This document shows, in pieces, positions 1 to 8,695 of a stretch of DNA of 64,000 nucleotides. Where the stretch lies: the NCBI GenBank assembly GCA_051155755.1, contig DAXETY010000057.1, positions 1 to 64,000 of the forward strand, read 5' to 3'. Positions within the stretch are counted from its first letter, which is position 1. Each line of letters opens with the position of its first letter. The notes under the pieces are model-generated. The model was not told the origin of the DNA. It made no database searches and was given only the letters and a program-made list of their open reading frames with translations. The translations under genes were made by a program, and so were the position numbers. The stretch comes from DAXETY01 sp051155755. Its GTDB lineage: Bacteria > Desulfobacterota > Desulfobacteria > Desulfobacterales > SG8-13.

Positions 1-47
1 GGCCGGCGGCCGACCGCGCGGCCCCGGGCATACACGGGAGTGAATCT

Positions 48-809
48 ATGATCTCCATCACCGTCGACGGAGAAAAAATCGAGGTTGAAAAAGACCGCAC
101 CGTGCTGGAGGTGCTGAAAGAACGCGGCATCGACATCCCGACGTTATGCTATCATCCGTCCCTGAAACCCTCCGGTTCCTGCCGTCTCTGTGCGGTTGAA
201 GTCGTTGGTCGCGCCACCGGCCGCAAGGTCACCATGCTTTCGTGCATCCTCAAAGTCAAAGAAGGCCTGGAAATCAAAACTTCCGGAGAACTTGTCGAAC
301 GGGCCCGGGTGCGTGCATTTCGGAATTTATTGCAGATGGCACCCCAGTCCAGGCGGCTGACGGAAATGGCCAGGGCTTACGGCGTCGATGTCGGAACGCC
401 TCCCGACGGATGTATCCGTTGCCGGCTGTGTGTGCGGGTCTGCAAGGAGATTGTCGGTGCCGGTGCACTGAAAATGGAAAAACGCGAAGGGGTCGATTAC
501 GTCGTTCCCATCGAAGACGCCTGCATCGGATGCGGCACGTGCGCCAACATCTGTCCAACCGACGCCATCCGGGTCGAAGACCGCGACAACGTGCGCACCA
601 TTACCATCCGGGATGAGGTGATCGGTCGTCACCCCCTGGAGCGCTGCGAGGGCTGCGGCCGGTATTTCGCCACGACCCGTTTCCTGGGTCACATTCACGA
701 GCGTACCGATCTGCATCCGCACGTCAAAGTCGAGCACAAATACTGTCCCACCTGCGCCAAGCTCTTTTCGGACCGCATTCGGTCGATCAGCGACCGATCC
801 AGGAAGTAA
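48..809 (+). CDS. NuoG/HoxU-type 2Fe-2S and 4Fe-4S electron-transfer protein
   Basis: A 253-residue soluble iron-sulfur protein that probably passes electrons inside a NADH- or hydrogenase-linked complex. An N-terminal 2Fe-2S ferredoxin fold has Cys34, Cys45, Cys48 and Cys66. Two 4Fe-4S motifs follow at Cys122/125/128/132 and Cys159/162/165/169. It matches the N-terminal part of NuoG or diaphorase subunit HoxU, without the molybdopterin-like domain. Unusually, the last 60 residues hold two more CxxC pairs (200/203 and 233/236), resembling a zinc ribbon. The ATG follows a GGGAG-like ribosome site. Its partners (NuoE/NuoF-like genes) would lie upstream of the window, which I cannot see. The exact complex is not determinable here. 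Confidence 0.8.
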   Translation: MISITVDGEKIEVEKDRTVLEVLKERGIDIPTLCYHPSLKPSGSCRLCAVEVVGRATGRKVTMLSCILKVKEGLEIKTSGELVERARVRAFRNLLQMAPQSRRLTEMARAYGVDVGTPPDGCIRCRLCVRVCKEIVGAGALKMEKREGVDYVVPIEDACIGCGTCANICPTDAIRVEDRDNVRTITIRDEVIGRHPLERCEGCGRYFATTRFLGHIHERTDLHPHVKVEHKYCPTCAKLFSDRIRSISDRSRK

Positions 810-844
810 TCCGAATCGGTAAAGTCCATCCAGCGGTTTGATCC

Positions 845-1855
845 TCAATCGCCGGCCAGCCCCGGTGTTTCGCTGTCGTTGGTTTCCGCTGCAACGACCA
901 GGTCGCCGATTTCCGGGGTCAGGTTCTTCACACGCCACTCCGGCAGTATAAAGGGATCGTCGCTTTCGGAAGAAGCTGCCGGATATTCCCCGGCACCGTC
1001 CGCATCGGTTTCCGGCAATGGAAAGATTTCCAATCGATAGGTATTCGTGACGCCGTCGAGCTCCAGTGCGTAAAACGGGTTTTGGAAATCCTCCTTCTGG
1101 CGGTCGTCTATGAAGCGTTCGCATTCGAGCAGGGCCAGGGCGCCCAGCAGCCGATCGATTTCGGCGGAATCGGCCACCCGGCCGTCATCGGTTTTCCACA
1201 CGATCTCTGCATCCACGGATTCCGGGGTTTCGGCATTGTTTTCCGGTTCTTTTTCGATGGGCGCTTCCCCGCGAACCAGCGTGAAGGAATTGTCTTCCGC
1301 GGAAATTCGAATGGTGTGAATATCGCTGGCGGCAAACTGCAGCACGGTTTTATCCCGCAGCTGGACGGCATCCGTCTCGAAAGCACTGCGGAAATTTCCG
1401 CGGGCGTGGTACACGTTCGGATCTCCGGCGATGCTGACAAATGTGTGGCGAAAGGAAGGCGCCGACTTTCCGATGGCCACCTCGCGCTTCAACGTCTCCC
1501 CCTCCCAGGCCTTGACCGTGATCTTTTTCTCCGGGTTCAATTCATAGCGGCTGTAATCCTGCGACTCGGATACCAGTGCCGTGAGTGTCAGAGTTTCGAG
1601 CGGTTCGAGCATATTTCTGACCTTGCTGTCGGCGGCAAGATGGCCCCGGGGTTCGATGCGCCAGCGATCGTCTTCGCGCCGGATCGTAACCGTGTGTTCG
1701 GGCCCGCTGATTTCCATGCGGGTGATGTTTTTCGCCGGCACTTCCGGGATTTCCGGCAGTTCGTACTGGGAGCGGTCGGTCTGCCGCGTCAAGAGGTAGG
1801 CCGAAAGAGCGACGATCACGGCGACAAGGATGATGTACTCTTTTTTGATTTTCAT
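845..1855 (-). CDS. DUF4340 domain protein of a Gld-type ABC exporter operon
   Basis: A 336-residue protein with one N-terminal membrane anchor (about residues 7-22) and a large exported part. The body has the repeated beta-strand pattern of DUF4340, including an ITRMEISG stretch near the start and internal TIRISAEDN-like repeats. DUF4340 genes regularly follow gldA-gldF-gldG-like genes, as here, and are thought to be accessory parts of that exporter. The substrate is unknown. The C-terminus is acidic and low in complexity. The start is an ATG preceded by GGAGAA on the minus strand. It is the last gene of the operon that begins at 5802. Confidence 0.75.
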   Translation of the reverse strand: MKIKKEYIILVAVIVALSAYLLTRQTDRSQYELPEIPEVPAKNITRMEISGPEHTVTIRREDDRWRIEPRGHLAADSKVRNMLEPLETLTLTALVSESQDYSRYELNPEKKITVKAWEGETLKREVAIGKSAPSFRHTFVSIAGDPNVYHARGNFRSAFETDAVQLRDKTVLQFAASDIHTIRISAEDNSFTLVRGEAPIEKEPENNAETPESVDAEIVWKTDDGRVADSAEIDRLLGALALLECERFIDDRQKEDFQNPFYALELDGVTNTYRLEIFPLPETDADGAGEYPAASSESDDPFILPEWRVKNLTPEIGDLVVAAETNDSETPGLAGD

Positions 1856-1917
1856 TGCGGCGAATTCTCCGGAATGCGAACGTGTGGGTTTTTAAGACAA
1901 CTGAAAATTTGAAACGC

Positions 1918-4158
1918 TCAATTTCGGTCCTGCACGAAAAGTGCCTGTATCTGCCGCTTGCGCGAGATCCGGCGGACCCAGACCCCGACGCCGAAGAGCG
2001 CCACCAGCACCGGCAAGCCGGCAATGTTGACGGTCTTCACCAGGGTTTTTGTACCGGCCCCGGCCGGTTCCAACGGATTGAGCTGCTGTTTTTTGGCCCG
2101 CATCACCGCGATTTCGACCCGGTCGTTGAGCGCATCGAGCGCATTCAAAATAAAAACGGTGTTGATCGTGCGCCCCTCGGCGTCCATGACGTTGTCGCTC
2201 AACATCGCCGACGATGGCAGGATGAAGAGTTTTGCCGGCTTGCCTTCGGCCAGAAAGGCACCTTCGCTTTCCACTTCCGAAGGCAGCTGGATCGCTTCGG
2301 TTTCCAGTTTGGGTTCGCCAGCATCCGTCCCGCCGTTGCCATCTTCGCCACCTTCTGCCTCGGAAGCATCCGATTCGGCCGGTGTTTTTTCCGGAAGCGG
2401 GCGGCCCTTGAAATAGCTTTGAAATTTGCCTTCGACCAGATACGCCAGCGGAAAGCGCTGCATGTCATCGGCCGCCGGCGGTGAAATAAATGCCGGATTG
2501 AGATTGATGCGGCCGCGCATTTCCCAGGATTTATCGGAAGAGGACATGACCTGCCGGACCTTCAAACCGTTTTCCCGGATGCGTTCGTCGATGGTTTCCA
2601 ACGGTGAAATTTTCAGCGCTACCAGCCGCTTGATGTTCTTCATAAAGGGCAGGGAGTGATTGATGTTGCGGTTTTCGATCAGCGGTGCAAAATAGATCGA
2701 CCGCTCCCCGCCGCCCATATTGGCCGGCATTTCCTGCTCGTAGCAGTTTTCATCCAGCACGTAGGATTGTCGGATGCGGATGCCGTAGTGCTCCAGCAGT
2801 GCTTCCAGGCCGCTGTCGATGGGCTCGTAGCGAGGGCCGCGCATGCCCATGGCCATCTGCTGCCGCGAAGGGAAAATCTCGTAGAAGCTGTCCAGAAACA
2901 GCGCCAGGTTGTTGCCGCGCATCAGATGCTGGTCGATTTGCAGCAGTTCATATTCGCTGAATTTTTCCGTCGGTCGGGCAATGACCAGGGTTTTCAGCGA
3001 AGATGGAACCGGGCCGTCTTCCAGCTGCACTTCCTTGATCGAATAATTGTTGGTCACTGCGGTGCGGAAGTTGTTCAGCGCTTCCTCCGGCTCCTGCTCC
3101 GGCGCGGTGGGTCGTGCCGGCCGCAACGGCAGGGTGCCCTTGTCCGCCAGGTAGCCGAGGTCTTCGTTGATGTCGATCAGCGACTCGATGTTCTCGGTGA
3201 GCAGGTTGCCGATTTCGGCAAAGTCCACCAGTTCGTAACGGGTTCCGATCAGCGGCAGGCGGACCACCTGCACCAGTTCCATGGTGGTGTGCCGCTGTCC
3301 CTGCTCGATGACAAGACCCACCGATCCTTCGCCGGCCGCAACATTCTGCTCCGGCAGATCCGGCCAGCGAAGGCTGAGAATCTCATAATCCTTCTCGGCC
3401 ACCTCAGCCGCGGCGGCTTCATCGGTGGACGGGTCCAGCCGCACGAAATCCAGTTTGCCGAAGTGCTTCGGTTTGAGGGCCGCCACGGTTCGTTCGACCT
3501 CTGCGGGCAGCTCGGGGAGCTGGTTCAGTCCGATGTATGGCGCCACCTGGTTCAGGGAAGAAGACAGAATCAATTTGACCCGGATGTTCTCCGGCAGCCG
3601 GAGCAGGGCACTGATTTTGTTGTTCAGCTTCATGATGGCGGTGGTGATCTGGTACTCCAGCCGTTCGGTGGATGGAATGGTGGGAATCCGTTCGATCATG
3701 TCGCCGTGAATGAGTACCATGCCCATGTAAGCCCGCTGAAATTTGACCTCGTCTTCTTCGATCACCTGAATCTGGATCGGTTCGATGCCGTAGTTTTGGG
3801 CCAGTTGCTGATTTTCGCGAATGTCGCCGCTCAGGTCGCCCTGGTCCGGGCTGACGTTGTAGAATCGGTAATTGAAGTGGCGGTTTGCGTAGGTGGCATA
3901 TTCTTCCAGCAGGTCGCGAAGGTAGCGCTCGGTGTTGTTGTGGGGGGCCGGCAGGTTGCGGGTAAAAAAGACGTTGATGGTCAACGGCTCGGACAACGTC
4001 GCCACGACTTCCCGGCTGGCATCCGAAATCGAGTAAATGTTGTCAGCGGTCAGATCGGCGCGGAAAAAAAGCGTGATACCGGCCAGGTTGATCAATACGA
4101 CGGCAATGACATAGATTAAAAATTTCAGATACTTTCCTGTTTTGGCTTTGGCCGACAT
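1918..4158 (-). CDS. GldG-like ABC exporter auxiliary protein
   Basis: A 746-residue membrane protein with a short cytoplasmic N-terminus, one transmembrane segment (about residues 10-30), a long extracytoplasmic GldG-type domain and a second transmembrane segment close to the C-terminus followed by a basic tail. The early stretch FTRNLPAPHNN is typical of the family (DUF4350/ABC_transp_aux). A strongly acidic Asp/Glu/Gly-rich linker lies before the last third. I chose the ATG at 4158 because GGAGG precedes it. The reading frame stays open further upstream but there it runs over the permease gene. GldF and GldG together form the membrane part of a type of ABC exporter. No substrate can be read from the sequence. 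Confidence 0.8.
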   Translation of the reverse strand: MSAKAKTGKYLKFLIYVIAVVLINLAGITLFFRADLTADNIYSISDASREVVATLSEPLTINVFFTRNLPAPHNNTERYLRDLLEEYATYANRHFNYRFYNVSPDQGDLSGDIRENQQLAQNYGIEPIQIQVIEEDEVKFQRAYMGMVLIHGDMIERIPTIPSTERLEYQITTAIMKLNNKISALLRLPENIRVKLILSSSLNQVAPYIGLNQLPELPAEVERTVAALKPKHFGKLDFVRLDPSTDEAAAAEVAEKDYEILSLRWPDLPEQNVAAGEGSVGLVIEQGQRHTTMELVQVVRLPLIGTRYELVDFAEIGNLLTENIESLIDINEDLGYLADKGTLPLRPARPTAPEQEPEEALNNFRTAVTNNYSIKEVQLEDGPVPSSLKTLVIARPTEKFSEYELLQIDQHLMRGNNLALFLDSFYEIFPSRQQMAMGMRGPRYEPIDSGLEALLEHYGIRIRQSYVLDENCYEQEMPANMGGGERSIYFAPLIENRNINHSLPFMKNIKRLVALKISPLETIDERIRENGLKVRQVMSSSDKSWEMRGRINLNPAFISPPAADDMQRFPLAYLVEGKFQSYFKGRPLPEKTPAESDASEAEGGEDGNGGTDAGEPKLETEAIQLPSEVESEGAFLAEGKPAKLFILPSSAMLSDNVMDAEGRTINTVFILNALDALNDRVEIAVMRAKKQQLNPLEPAGAGTKTLVKTVNIAGLPVLVALFGVGVWVRRISRKRQIQALFVQDRN

Positions 4159-4159
4159 A

Positions 4160-4864
4160 TTATTGTTTTTCCTCCAGTACCAGTTTGGCGGCATACAGAC
4201 CCAGGAAGCCGATGCTCGCGAAATAAACGATGTCACGCGAATCGATGATCCCCCGGGCGATATTTTGAAAATGCATATCCGAACCCATATATGCCAGAAC
4301 ACCCAGCATCGAACGCGGCAGAAAGAACAGCATGCGATCGAGCAGGGTCAAGGTGAAGCAGATGGCCATGCCGATGATAAATGCGATGATCTGATTGCGA
4401 GTCAGCGAAGAGGCGAACAGGCCGACGGCAGCGTAGGCCCCTCCCAAAAATACGGCGCCGATATAGCCGCCGATCACCGGGCCCCAGTCCAGATCTCCAA
4501 GTACGGCAACGGTGACTGCATATACCAGCGTCGGGATCAGCATGGCGACGATGAATCCGACCGCCGCCATGAACTTGCCCACGACCACGTCGCGGTGGGT
4601 AACCGGCAGCGTGAGCAGGGTTTCGTAAGAACCCAGGTTGAGTTCTTCTGAAAGCAGACGCATGGTCAAGGCTGGAATGACGAAAGAAAAGATGATCGGC
4701 AGCAGGCTGAAAAAGTTTCGCAGGCTGGCCTGGTCGAGGAGAAAAAAGGTGGTAAAGAAAAACCAGCCCGTCACCAGCAGAAAGATCGCGATGACGATGT
4801 AGGCGATCGGAGACACAAAGTAGGTGCCGAATTCTTTGCGAAAAATGTGCGTAGCCGCGCGCAT
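4160..4864 (-). CDS. ABC-2 type exporter permease (GldF-like)
   Basis: A 234-residue membrane protein with six predicted hydrophobic helices, of the ABC-2/GldF type. The sequence after helix 2 contains the family-like stretch PALTMRLLSEE, followed by GSYETLLTLPVTHR. It would form the transport pore energised by the ATPase encoded just upstream. The start lies 2 nt from the ATPase stop, with GGGAGAA inside the ATPase gene as ribosome site. Its stop is next to the start of the GldG-like gene. This tight spacing indicates a single transcript and coupled translation. Confidence 0.85.
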   Translation of the reverse strand: MRAATHIFRKEFGTYFVSPIAYIVIAIFLLVTGWFFFTTFFLLDQASLRNFFSLLPIIFSFVIPALTMRLLSEELNLGSYETLLTLPVTHRDVVVGKFMAAVGFIVAMLIPTLVYAVTVAVLGDLDWGPVIGGYIGAVFLGGAYAAVGLFASSLTRNQIIAFIIGMAICFTLTLLDRMLFFLPRSMLGVLAYMGSDMHFQNIARGIIDSRDIVYFASIGFLGLYAAKLVLEEKQ

Positions 4865-4866
4865 GA

Positions 4867-5802
4867 TCAGTTCTCCCGGGTCAGTTCGCGGAATATGGTT
4901 TCCAGCGTCTGGGTTTCCTGACGCATTTCCAGCAATATCCAGTCGGTCTGCTTGACGGCGTCGTAAATTTGCGGGCGCAAATCCCGGTCGACCGGCGTGG
5001 CCAGCTGCAGCCGCAGATGCCCGTCCTGCTCCGAGACCCGTAGGACCTCCCGAACACCGTCAACGCCCCCGAGCCGGGTTTCGACATCTTCGAAGGTGGC
5101 ATTGGTCAGGGCCATGTGAACCAGCGACGTGTCGCCGGCGGACTGTTTCAAGGTGTCCAGATTGCCGTCGGCCACGATTTTGCCCTGATTGATGATGACC
5201 ACCCGATCGCAGGTGGCTTCGGCCTCGCTGAGAATGTGCGTGGACAGGATCACCGTCTTTTCCCGGCCGATTTCACGAATGATGTCTCGAATTTCGACGA
5301 TCTGGTTGGGATCCAGCCCGGAAGTCGGCTCATCCAGGATCAATATCTCCGGATCGTTCATCATGGCATGCCCCAGGCCCACGCGCTGACGATATCCCTT
5401 GGAGAGCTCTGCGATGGGTTTGTGCATGACTTCGTTCAGGCCGCACAGATCGGCCAGACGGCGGATGCGGGCCAGTCTCTGGGGGCGGGGGATCTCCCGA
5501 ATGCCGGCCACATATTGCAGATAGTCGAACACCAGCATCTCGTGGTACAGGGGCGCCGATTCCGGCAGGTAGCCAAGGATTTTCTTGATTTCCAGGGCAT
5601 GATCTTCGATTCGGTATTCCTTTACCCGCACCGTTCCGGATGTCGGTTTCAGAAAGCCGGTCAGCATCCGCAACGTGGTGGTTTTGCCGGCACCGTTGGG
5701 GCCCAGCAGACCCAGGATCTCTCCGCCGGGGATGTCGATGTTGATCTGACTTACCGCACAGACGTCACCGTAATACTTGGTGAGGTTTTCCACTTGAATC
5801 AT
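4867..5802 (-). CDS. ABC exporter ATP-binding protein (GldA-like)
   Basis: A 311-residue ATPase, first gene of a four-gene operon. It shows Walker A (GPNGAGKTT, about residues 34-42), the signature motif (LSKGYRQR), Walker B (ILILDEPTSGLDP) and the H-loop (STHIL). The C-terminal 80 residues form the extra domain common in GldA, NatA and drug-exporter ATPases. It should energise the permease encoded at 4160-4864. A TTGACA/TAAATA promoter is centred about 85 nt upstream. The substrate is unknown: gliding-motility ATPases, Na+ exporters and NosF-type proteins share this form. The neighbouring GldG-like and DUF4340 genes favour the Gld type. Confidence 0.9.
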   Translation of the reverse strand: MIQVENLTKYYGDVCAVSQINIDIPGGEILGLLGPNGAGKTTTLRMLTGFLKPTSGTVRVKEYRIEDHALEIKKILGYLPESAPLYHEMLVFDYLQYVAGIREIPRPQRLARIRRLADLCGLNEVMHKPIAELSKGYRQRVGLGHAMMNDPEILILDEPTSGLDPNQIVEIRDIIREIGREKTVILSTHILSEAEATCDRVVIINQGKIVADGNLDTLKQSAGDTSLVHMALTNATFEDVETRLGGVDGVREVLRVSEQDGHLRLQLATPVDRDLRPQIYDAVKQTDWILLEMRQETQTLETIFRELTREN

Positions 5803-5872
5803 GGGGCGGTCTCCTTCGCCTGAAGCCGTTTCAATATGCGTTTCAAAATTTCATTTCGTTCGAAAACCCATA

Positions 5873-5901
5873 TATTTAAACAATTTCAGCTCAGATGTCA
5901 A
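5873..5901 (-). promoter_or_regulatory. Predicted sigma-70 promoter of the Gld-type ABC operon
   Basis: On the minus strand TTGACA (5896-5901) and TAAATA (5873-5878) are separated by exactly 17 nt. They lie about 70-100 nt upstream of the ATPase start at 5802. The -35 is a perfect consensus and the region is AT-rich compared with its surroundings. No experimental start site is known. Confidence 0.6.
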
Positions 5902-6186
5902 GATATCGCAGGCATCTGGATTTTACTTTATCTGCTTCTCATCGCCTTTATCCCGATATTCGCAACCGCCGCGCACCATGGATTTCCAAGGAACTCAAAC
6001 CCGGCATTATTCTCCTGCAGGAAACCGGCCGGCACGGTGGCCGGCCCTGCGGCTTGGCAGTATCGCGTATCTCATAGAAGGGTGGGGCACTGTTTCTGTT
6101 CGTTGCCGGGGGCAGATTCCTTCTCCGCGCTGTCGCCGCGAAGCGGGGTGCACGGCATTTTACGAAGCCGTCGAGGTCTGAAACGC
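5902..6186. other. Intergenic region between two minus-strand genes
   Basis: Together with the promoter at 5873-5901 this makes a gene-free gap of about 380 nt. It holds a GC-rich inverted repeat near 6028-6045 (GGCCGGC and its complement around a short loop). No convincing open frame with a ribosome site was seen. It may be the 3' untranslated region of the gene ending at 6187. Confidence 0.4.
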
Positions 6187-6780
6187 TCAATTCGCTGCCA
6201 GGTCCAGCATCCTCCGGGATGTATACTCGCCGGTGTCCGCCAGGGCGTCCAGAGGTAGAAAATTCCGGGCATTGTAAGAAAAAAGGCAGGTGACCGAAGC
6301 CGGGAATTCCTCGTCGGGGCGATAAAACACATAGACAAGCGCGACTTTCGGCAGCGGCCGCAACAGGTAGGCAAAATCCCCCGCTTCGTAGGGTGCGCCA
6401 TCGAACGCTGCCAGGATATGCGCTCCGGAAGCTTCGATGTTCTGCAGGCGGGCAATCAGCGGGATTTCAGTATGGGTGGTGAATGCGCCGGCATAGGGCA
6501 TGCTGCCGGGGAAATCTTTAAAGGATTGCAGGGGTTCGACCTGGATGGAGCCTTCGCTGGCATGCCGTGCATACAGGGAGACCAGCACGCCGAGCACGCC
6601 GGCTTCCGGACGGCCGTCCAGCAAGATCCCCCCGGGTGCGATGCGGCAACGACAGCCAAAGGCCGGGAATTCAAAGCCGTCACCGACTGCGGTGGCCGGC
6701 AGGAGCGACGCCAGTTCCGCCGGCCGGTTTTCGAACAGCTCCCGGAGATTTTGCTTTACGATGGCGGCGTAGTTGTTCAT
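6187..6780 (-). CDS. DUF3786-like protein of unknown function
   Basis: A 197-residue protein with no signal peptide or membrane segment. It has the layout of the DUF3786 family found in anaerobes with corrinoid enzymes: a FGCRCRI element early, a GILLDG turn, a central FKDFPGSM stretch and a C-terminal FYRPDEEFPAS segment. The function of that family is not established. The ATG at 6780 is chosen because GGAGAG precedes it; longer frames start within repeat DNA. It stands alone between two intergenic gaps. Confidence 0.6.
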   Translation of the reverse strand: MNNYAAIVKQNLRELFENRPAELASLLPATAVGDGFEFPAFGCRCRIAPGGILLDGRPEAGVLGVLVSLYARHASEGSIQVEPLQSFKDFPGSMPYAGAFTTHTEIPLIARLQNIEASGAHILAAFDGAPYEAGDFAYLLRPLPKVALVYVFYRPDEEFPASVTCLFSYNARNFLPLDALADTGEYTSRRMLDLAAN

Positions 6781-6837
6781 GTGCGTTCTCTCCGTAATGC
6801 ACGTTTCAACCTGCTTTGCAGGTCCGATTTGCAGGCG

Positions 6838-6998
6838 TAGGCTGTCAGTTGTCAGTGGTCCGTTGTCCGTGGAGGCATACAACTGTTTTCCCTTTGAAAG
6901 CCGGGCTTCGCAACTTTATAGCACGGAAGTCGGTTTATGAGCACCCAGCTGTTTTTCGCCCGCCACTGACAACGGACGACGGACGCCGCGAAGCGGCA
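6838..6998. repeat. Degenerate GTTGTCCGTTGTC repeat, family B (two blocks)
   Basis: The gap 6781-7042 contains two clusters of a degenerate unit like GTCCGTTGTC/GTCAGTTGTC. The first (6838-6875) reads on the plus strand. The second (6962-6998) is in inverted orientation (GACAACGGACGACGG). Matching clusters occur at 8586-8625, 10742-10776 and 57122-57160, always outside genes. Confidence 0.7.
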
Positions 6999-7042
6999 AA
7001 CGGACCCAAATAAAAGCGGATACGGCAGTCTGATCATATGGA

Positions 7043-7810
7043 CTACCCATCGTTCATTTCTGCAATGCATGCCAGTGCTGCCTGCGGATCGTCGGTGAAA
7101 AAACCGTCGACGCCCAGGCTGAGCAGGCGCCGGATATCGGCCGGTGCGTTGGCCGTGTATGGAAAACCCCGCAACCCGGCCTTCCGGGCCGTGGCAACCA
7201 TCCGGGGCTCAAGGCCCCGGCAGTGCGGATGCCAGGAAAATGCCCCGAGATCCCGGCAGAATCTCAGCACATCCGGCGGTGTGCGGCGGCCGGAGAGTAC
7301 TCCCAGCGGCAGATGATGACGGTCGTGCAAACGTGTCAGAATGCGTATCTCGAAACTGGAAATCAGCACCTGCCGCATAAGATCGAAACTTTCCAGCATA
7401 GCCAGCACCTGCCGTTCGATGCCGTCCTCCGGATCGTGCAATTCGAAGGCCTCGGCCTTGATTTCCACGTTGATAAGGCCCTCCGGCCGGAATCGTTCCA
7501 ATACTTCCGCCAGGGTGGGAATCCGCTGGCCCGAAAACCGGGGGTGAAACCAGCCGCCGGCATCCAGGCGTTTCAGCGAATCGAGGGTTTGCGCGCTCAC
7601 CGGACCGCTTCCTTCGGTGGTTCGATCCAGCACGGGGTCGTGTATGACCACAACTTGGCGGTCCCGGGACAGGGTTACATCCAGTTCGATCATGTCGGCT
7701 CCGGCGGCATAAGCGGCCTCAAATGCAAGCAGGGTGTTTTCCGGATATCGAGCGCTGTAGCCGCGGTGGCCGATGATCACCGGAGGGGTGATGGCGTTTA
7801 GGTACGGCAT
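7043..7810 (-). CDS. Glycerophosphodiester phosphodiesterase
   Basis: A 255-residue GDPD-family enzyme that splits glycerophosphodiesters into glycerol-3-phosphate and an alcohol. It has the N-terminal IGHRGYSARYPENT motif with the catalytic His-Arg and Glu, followed by ELDVTLSRD and VVIHD with metal and catalytic residues. The C-terminal GVDGFFTDDP element closes the TIM barrel. There is no signal peptide, so it should act in the cytoplasm. The ATG at 7810 sits directly after the stop of the HAD gene; a TTG at 7831 inside that gene is an alternative start. The gene pair is probably co-transcribed. Confidence 0.9.
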   Translation of the reverse strand: MPYLNAITPPVIIGHRGYSARYPENTLLAFEAAYAAGADMIELDVTLSRDRQVVVIHDPVLDRTTEGSGPVSAQTLDSLKRLDAGGWFHPRFSGQRIPTLAEVLERFRPEGLINVEIKAEAFELHDPEDGIERQVLAMLESFDLMRQVLISSFEIRILTRLHDRHHLPLGVLSGRRTPPDVLRFCRDLGAFSWHPHCRGLEPRMVATARKAGLRGFPYTANAPADIRRLLSLGVDGFFTDDPQAALACIAEMNDG

Positions 7811-7811
7811 T

Positions 7812-8420
7812 TCATTCTCTGGTAGACGCAATGTAGGATCTCACATCCACGACGGCCATCCCGGCGCGTCGGGCCGCTTCCAGTCCGACATCCCCGTCTT
7901 CGAACACCTGGCATTTTTGCGGCACGACACCCAGCCGGCGTGCGGCTTCGATGAAAATGGCCGGATCCGGTTTCGGAGCGACGGCCTCGTCGGAAGTGAT
8001 CACTGCGGAGAACCAATCTAAAATGCCGAGCGCCTGCAGGGTGGTGGTCACGTTTTCCCGGCTGCCACCGGAAGCAACCGCCATGGGCATTTTCCCGCGA
8101 TAGGCTTCCGCAATGGCCACCACGGGTCGGATGGGTCTGGCCTCCGACAGCAGCGCCTGCGCCCGCCGATTCTTCTCCCGGCCAAAACGAAAGGCGTCCA
8201 GCTTGGCTCCGAAGCGCCGGTTGTAGACGTCGACGATTTTTTCCGCCGGCATGCCCGTCAGCTGGTAGATCAGCGATTCGGGGCATTCCAACCCGTAGTC
8301 TTCGAATGTGCGGCACCAGGCCTGCAGGTGCAGCGGCATGGTATCGGCCAGCGTGCCGTCGCAGTCGAATATGAGCCCCTCGATGCCGGGCTTTACGGTG
8401 ATGGTTTTCGTACGATTCAA
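7812..8420 (-). CDS. HAD-superfamily phosphatase, beta-phosphoglucomutase-like
   Basis: A 202-residue HAD hydrolase. The nucleophile motif is FDCDGTLADT, the second motif is AVASGGSRE and the last is FEDGDVGLEAARRAG. A small helical cap lies between motifs 1 and 2, as in beta-phosphoglucomutase and sugar-phosphate phosphatases. I place the start at the TTG at 8420, because AAGGA lies 5 nt upstream and the longer frame runs into repeat DNA. It is followed directly by the glycerophosphodiesterase, so the two may act on related phosphate esters; this is inferred. Confidence 0.8.
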   Translation of the reverse strand: MNRTKTITVKPGIEGLIFDCDGTLADTMPLHLQAWCRTFEDYGLECPESLIYQLTGMPAEKIVDVYNRRFGAKLDAFRFGREKNRRAQALLSEARPIRPVVAIAEAYRGKMPMAVASGGSRENVTTTLQALGILDWFSAVITSDEAVAPKPDPAIFIEAARRLGVVPQKCQVFEDGDVGLEAARRAGMAVVDVRSYIASTRE

Positions 8421-8517
8421 TGGTGTCCTTTCTTGAAACGACAAAGGTGACAAGTATAGTCGAAAAATCCGGAAAAGGAAAGCGCCGTCGGCCGTTCCAA
8501 AGGTTCTTGAGTCCGGG

Positions 8518-8575
8518 GAGCTCGAAGCTCGAAGCTCAAAGCTCAAAGCTCAGATAAGCTCAAAGCTGAAAGCAA
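8518..8575 (+). repeat. Tandem AAGCTCAAAGCTC repeat, family C
   Basis: Six to eight imperfect copies of a 10-nt unit like GAAGCTCAAA run head to tail. Similar 10-nt tandem blocks, with GCTCATA units, are at 31530-31612. The block begins a 500-nt gene-free gap (8421-8924) that also holds repeats of families B and A. Confidence 0.75.
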
Positions 8576-8585
8576 ATGCCTTGCA

Positions 8586-8625
8586 TGGTCCGTTGTCAGT
8601 TGTCCGTCGTCCATTGTCAAAGACA
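8586..8625 (+). repeat. Degenerate GTTGTCCGTTGTC repeat, family B
   Basis: Four units of the GTCCGTTGTC/GTCAGTTGTC type, matching the blocks at 6838-6998, 10742-10776 and 57122-57160. It lies between family C (8518-8575) and family A (8696-8840) in the same gap. Confidence 0.7.
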
Positions 8626-8695
8626 GCTCATTGCCTTTTCTCTACGCCCTATGCCGGCCATCCCGCAACTCGCAACCCGTAACCCGCAACGCGAA

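Noticed and set aside
1899..1927. Similar GAAACGCTCAATT strings at 1912, 6180 and a related string at 24507
   Set aside because: Short and only partly alike; two sit over stop codons of unrelated genes. Not enough to call a repeat family.
2656..4119. 487-codon plus-strand frame opposite the GldG-like gene
   Set aside because: Antisense shadow; no motif, and the minus-strand gene fits a known operon.
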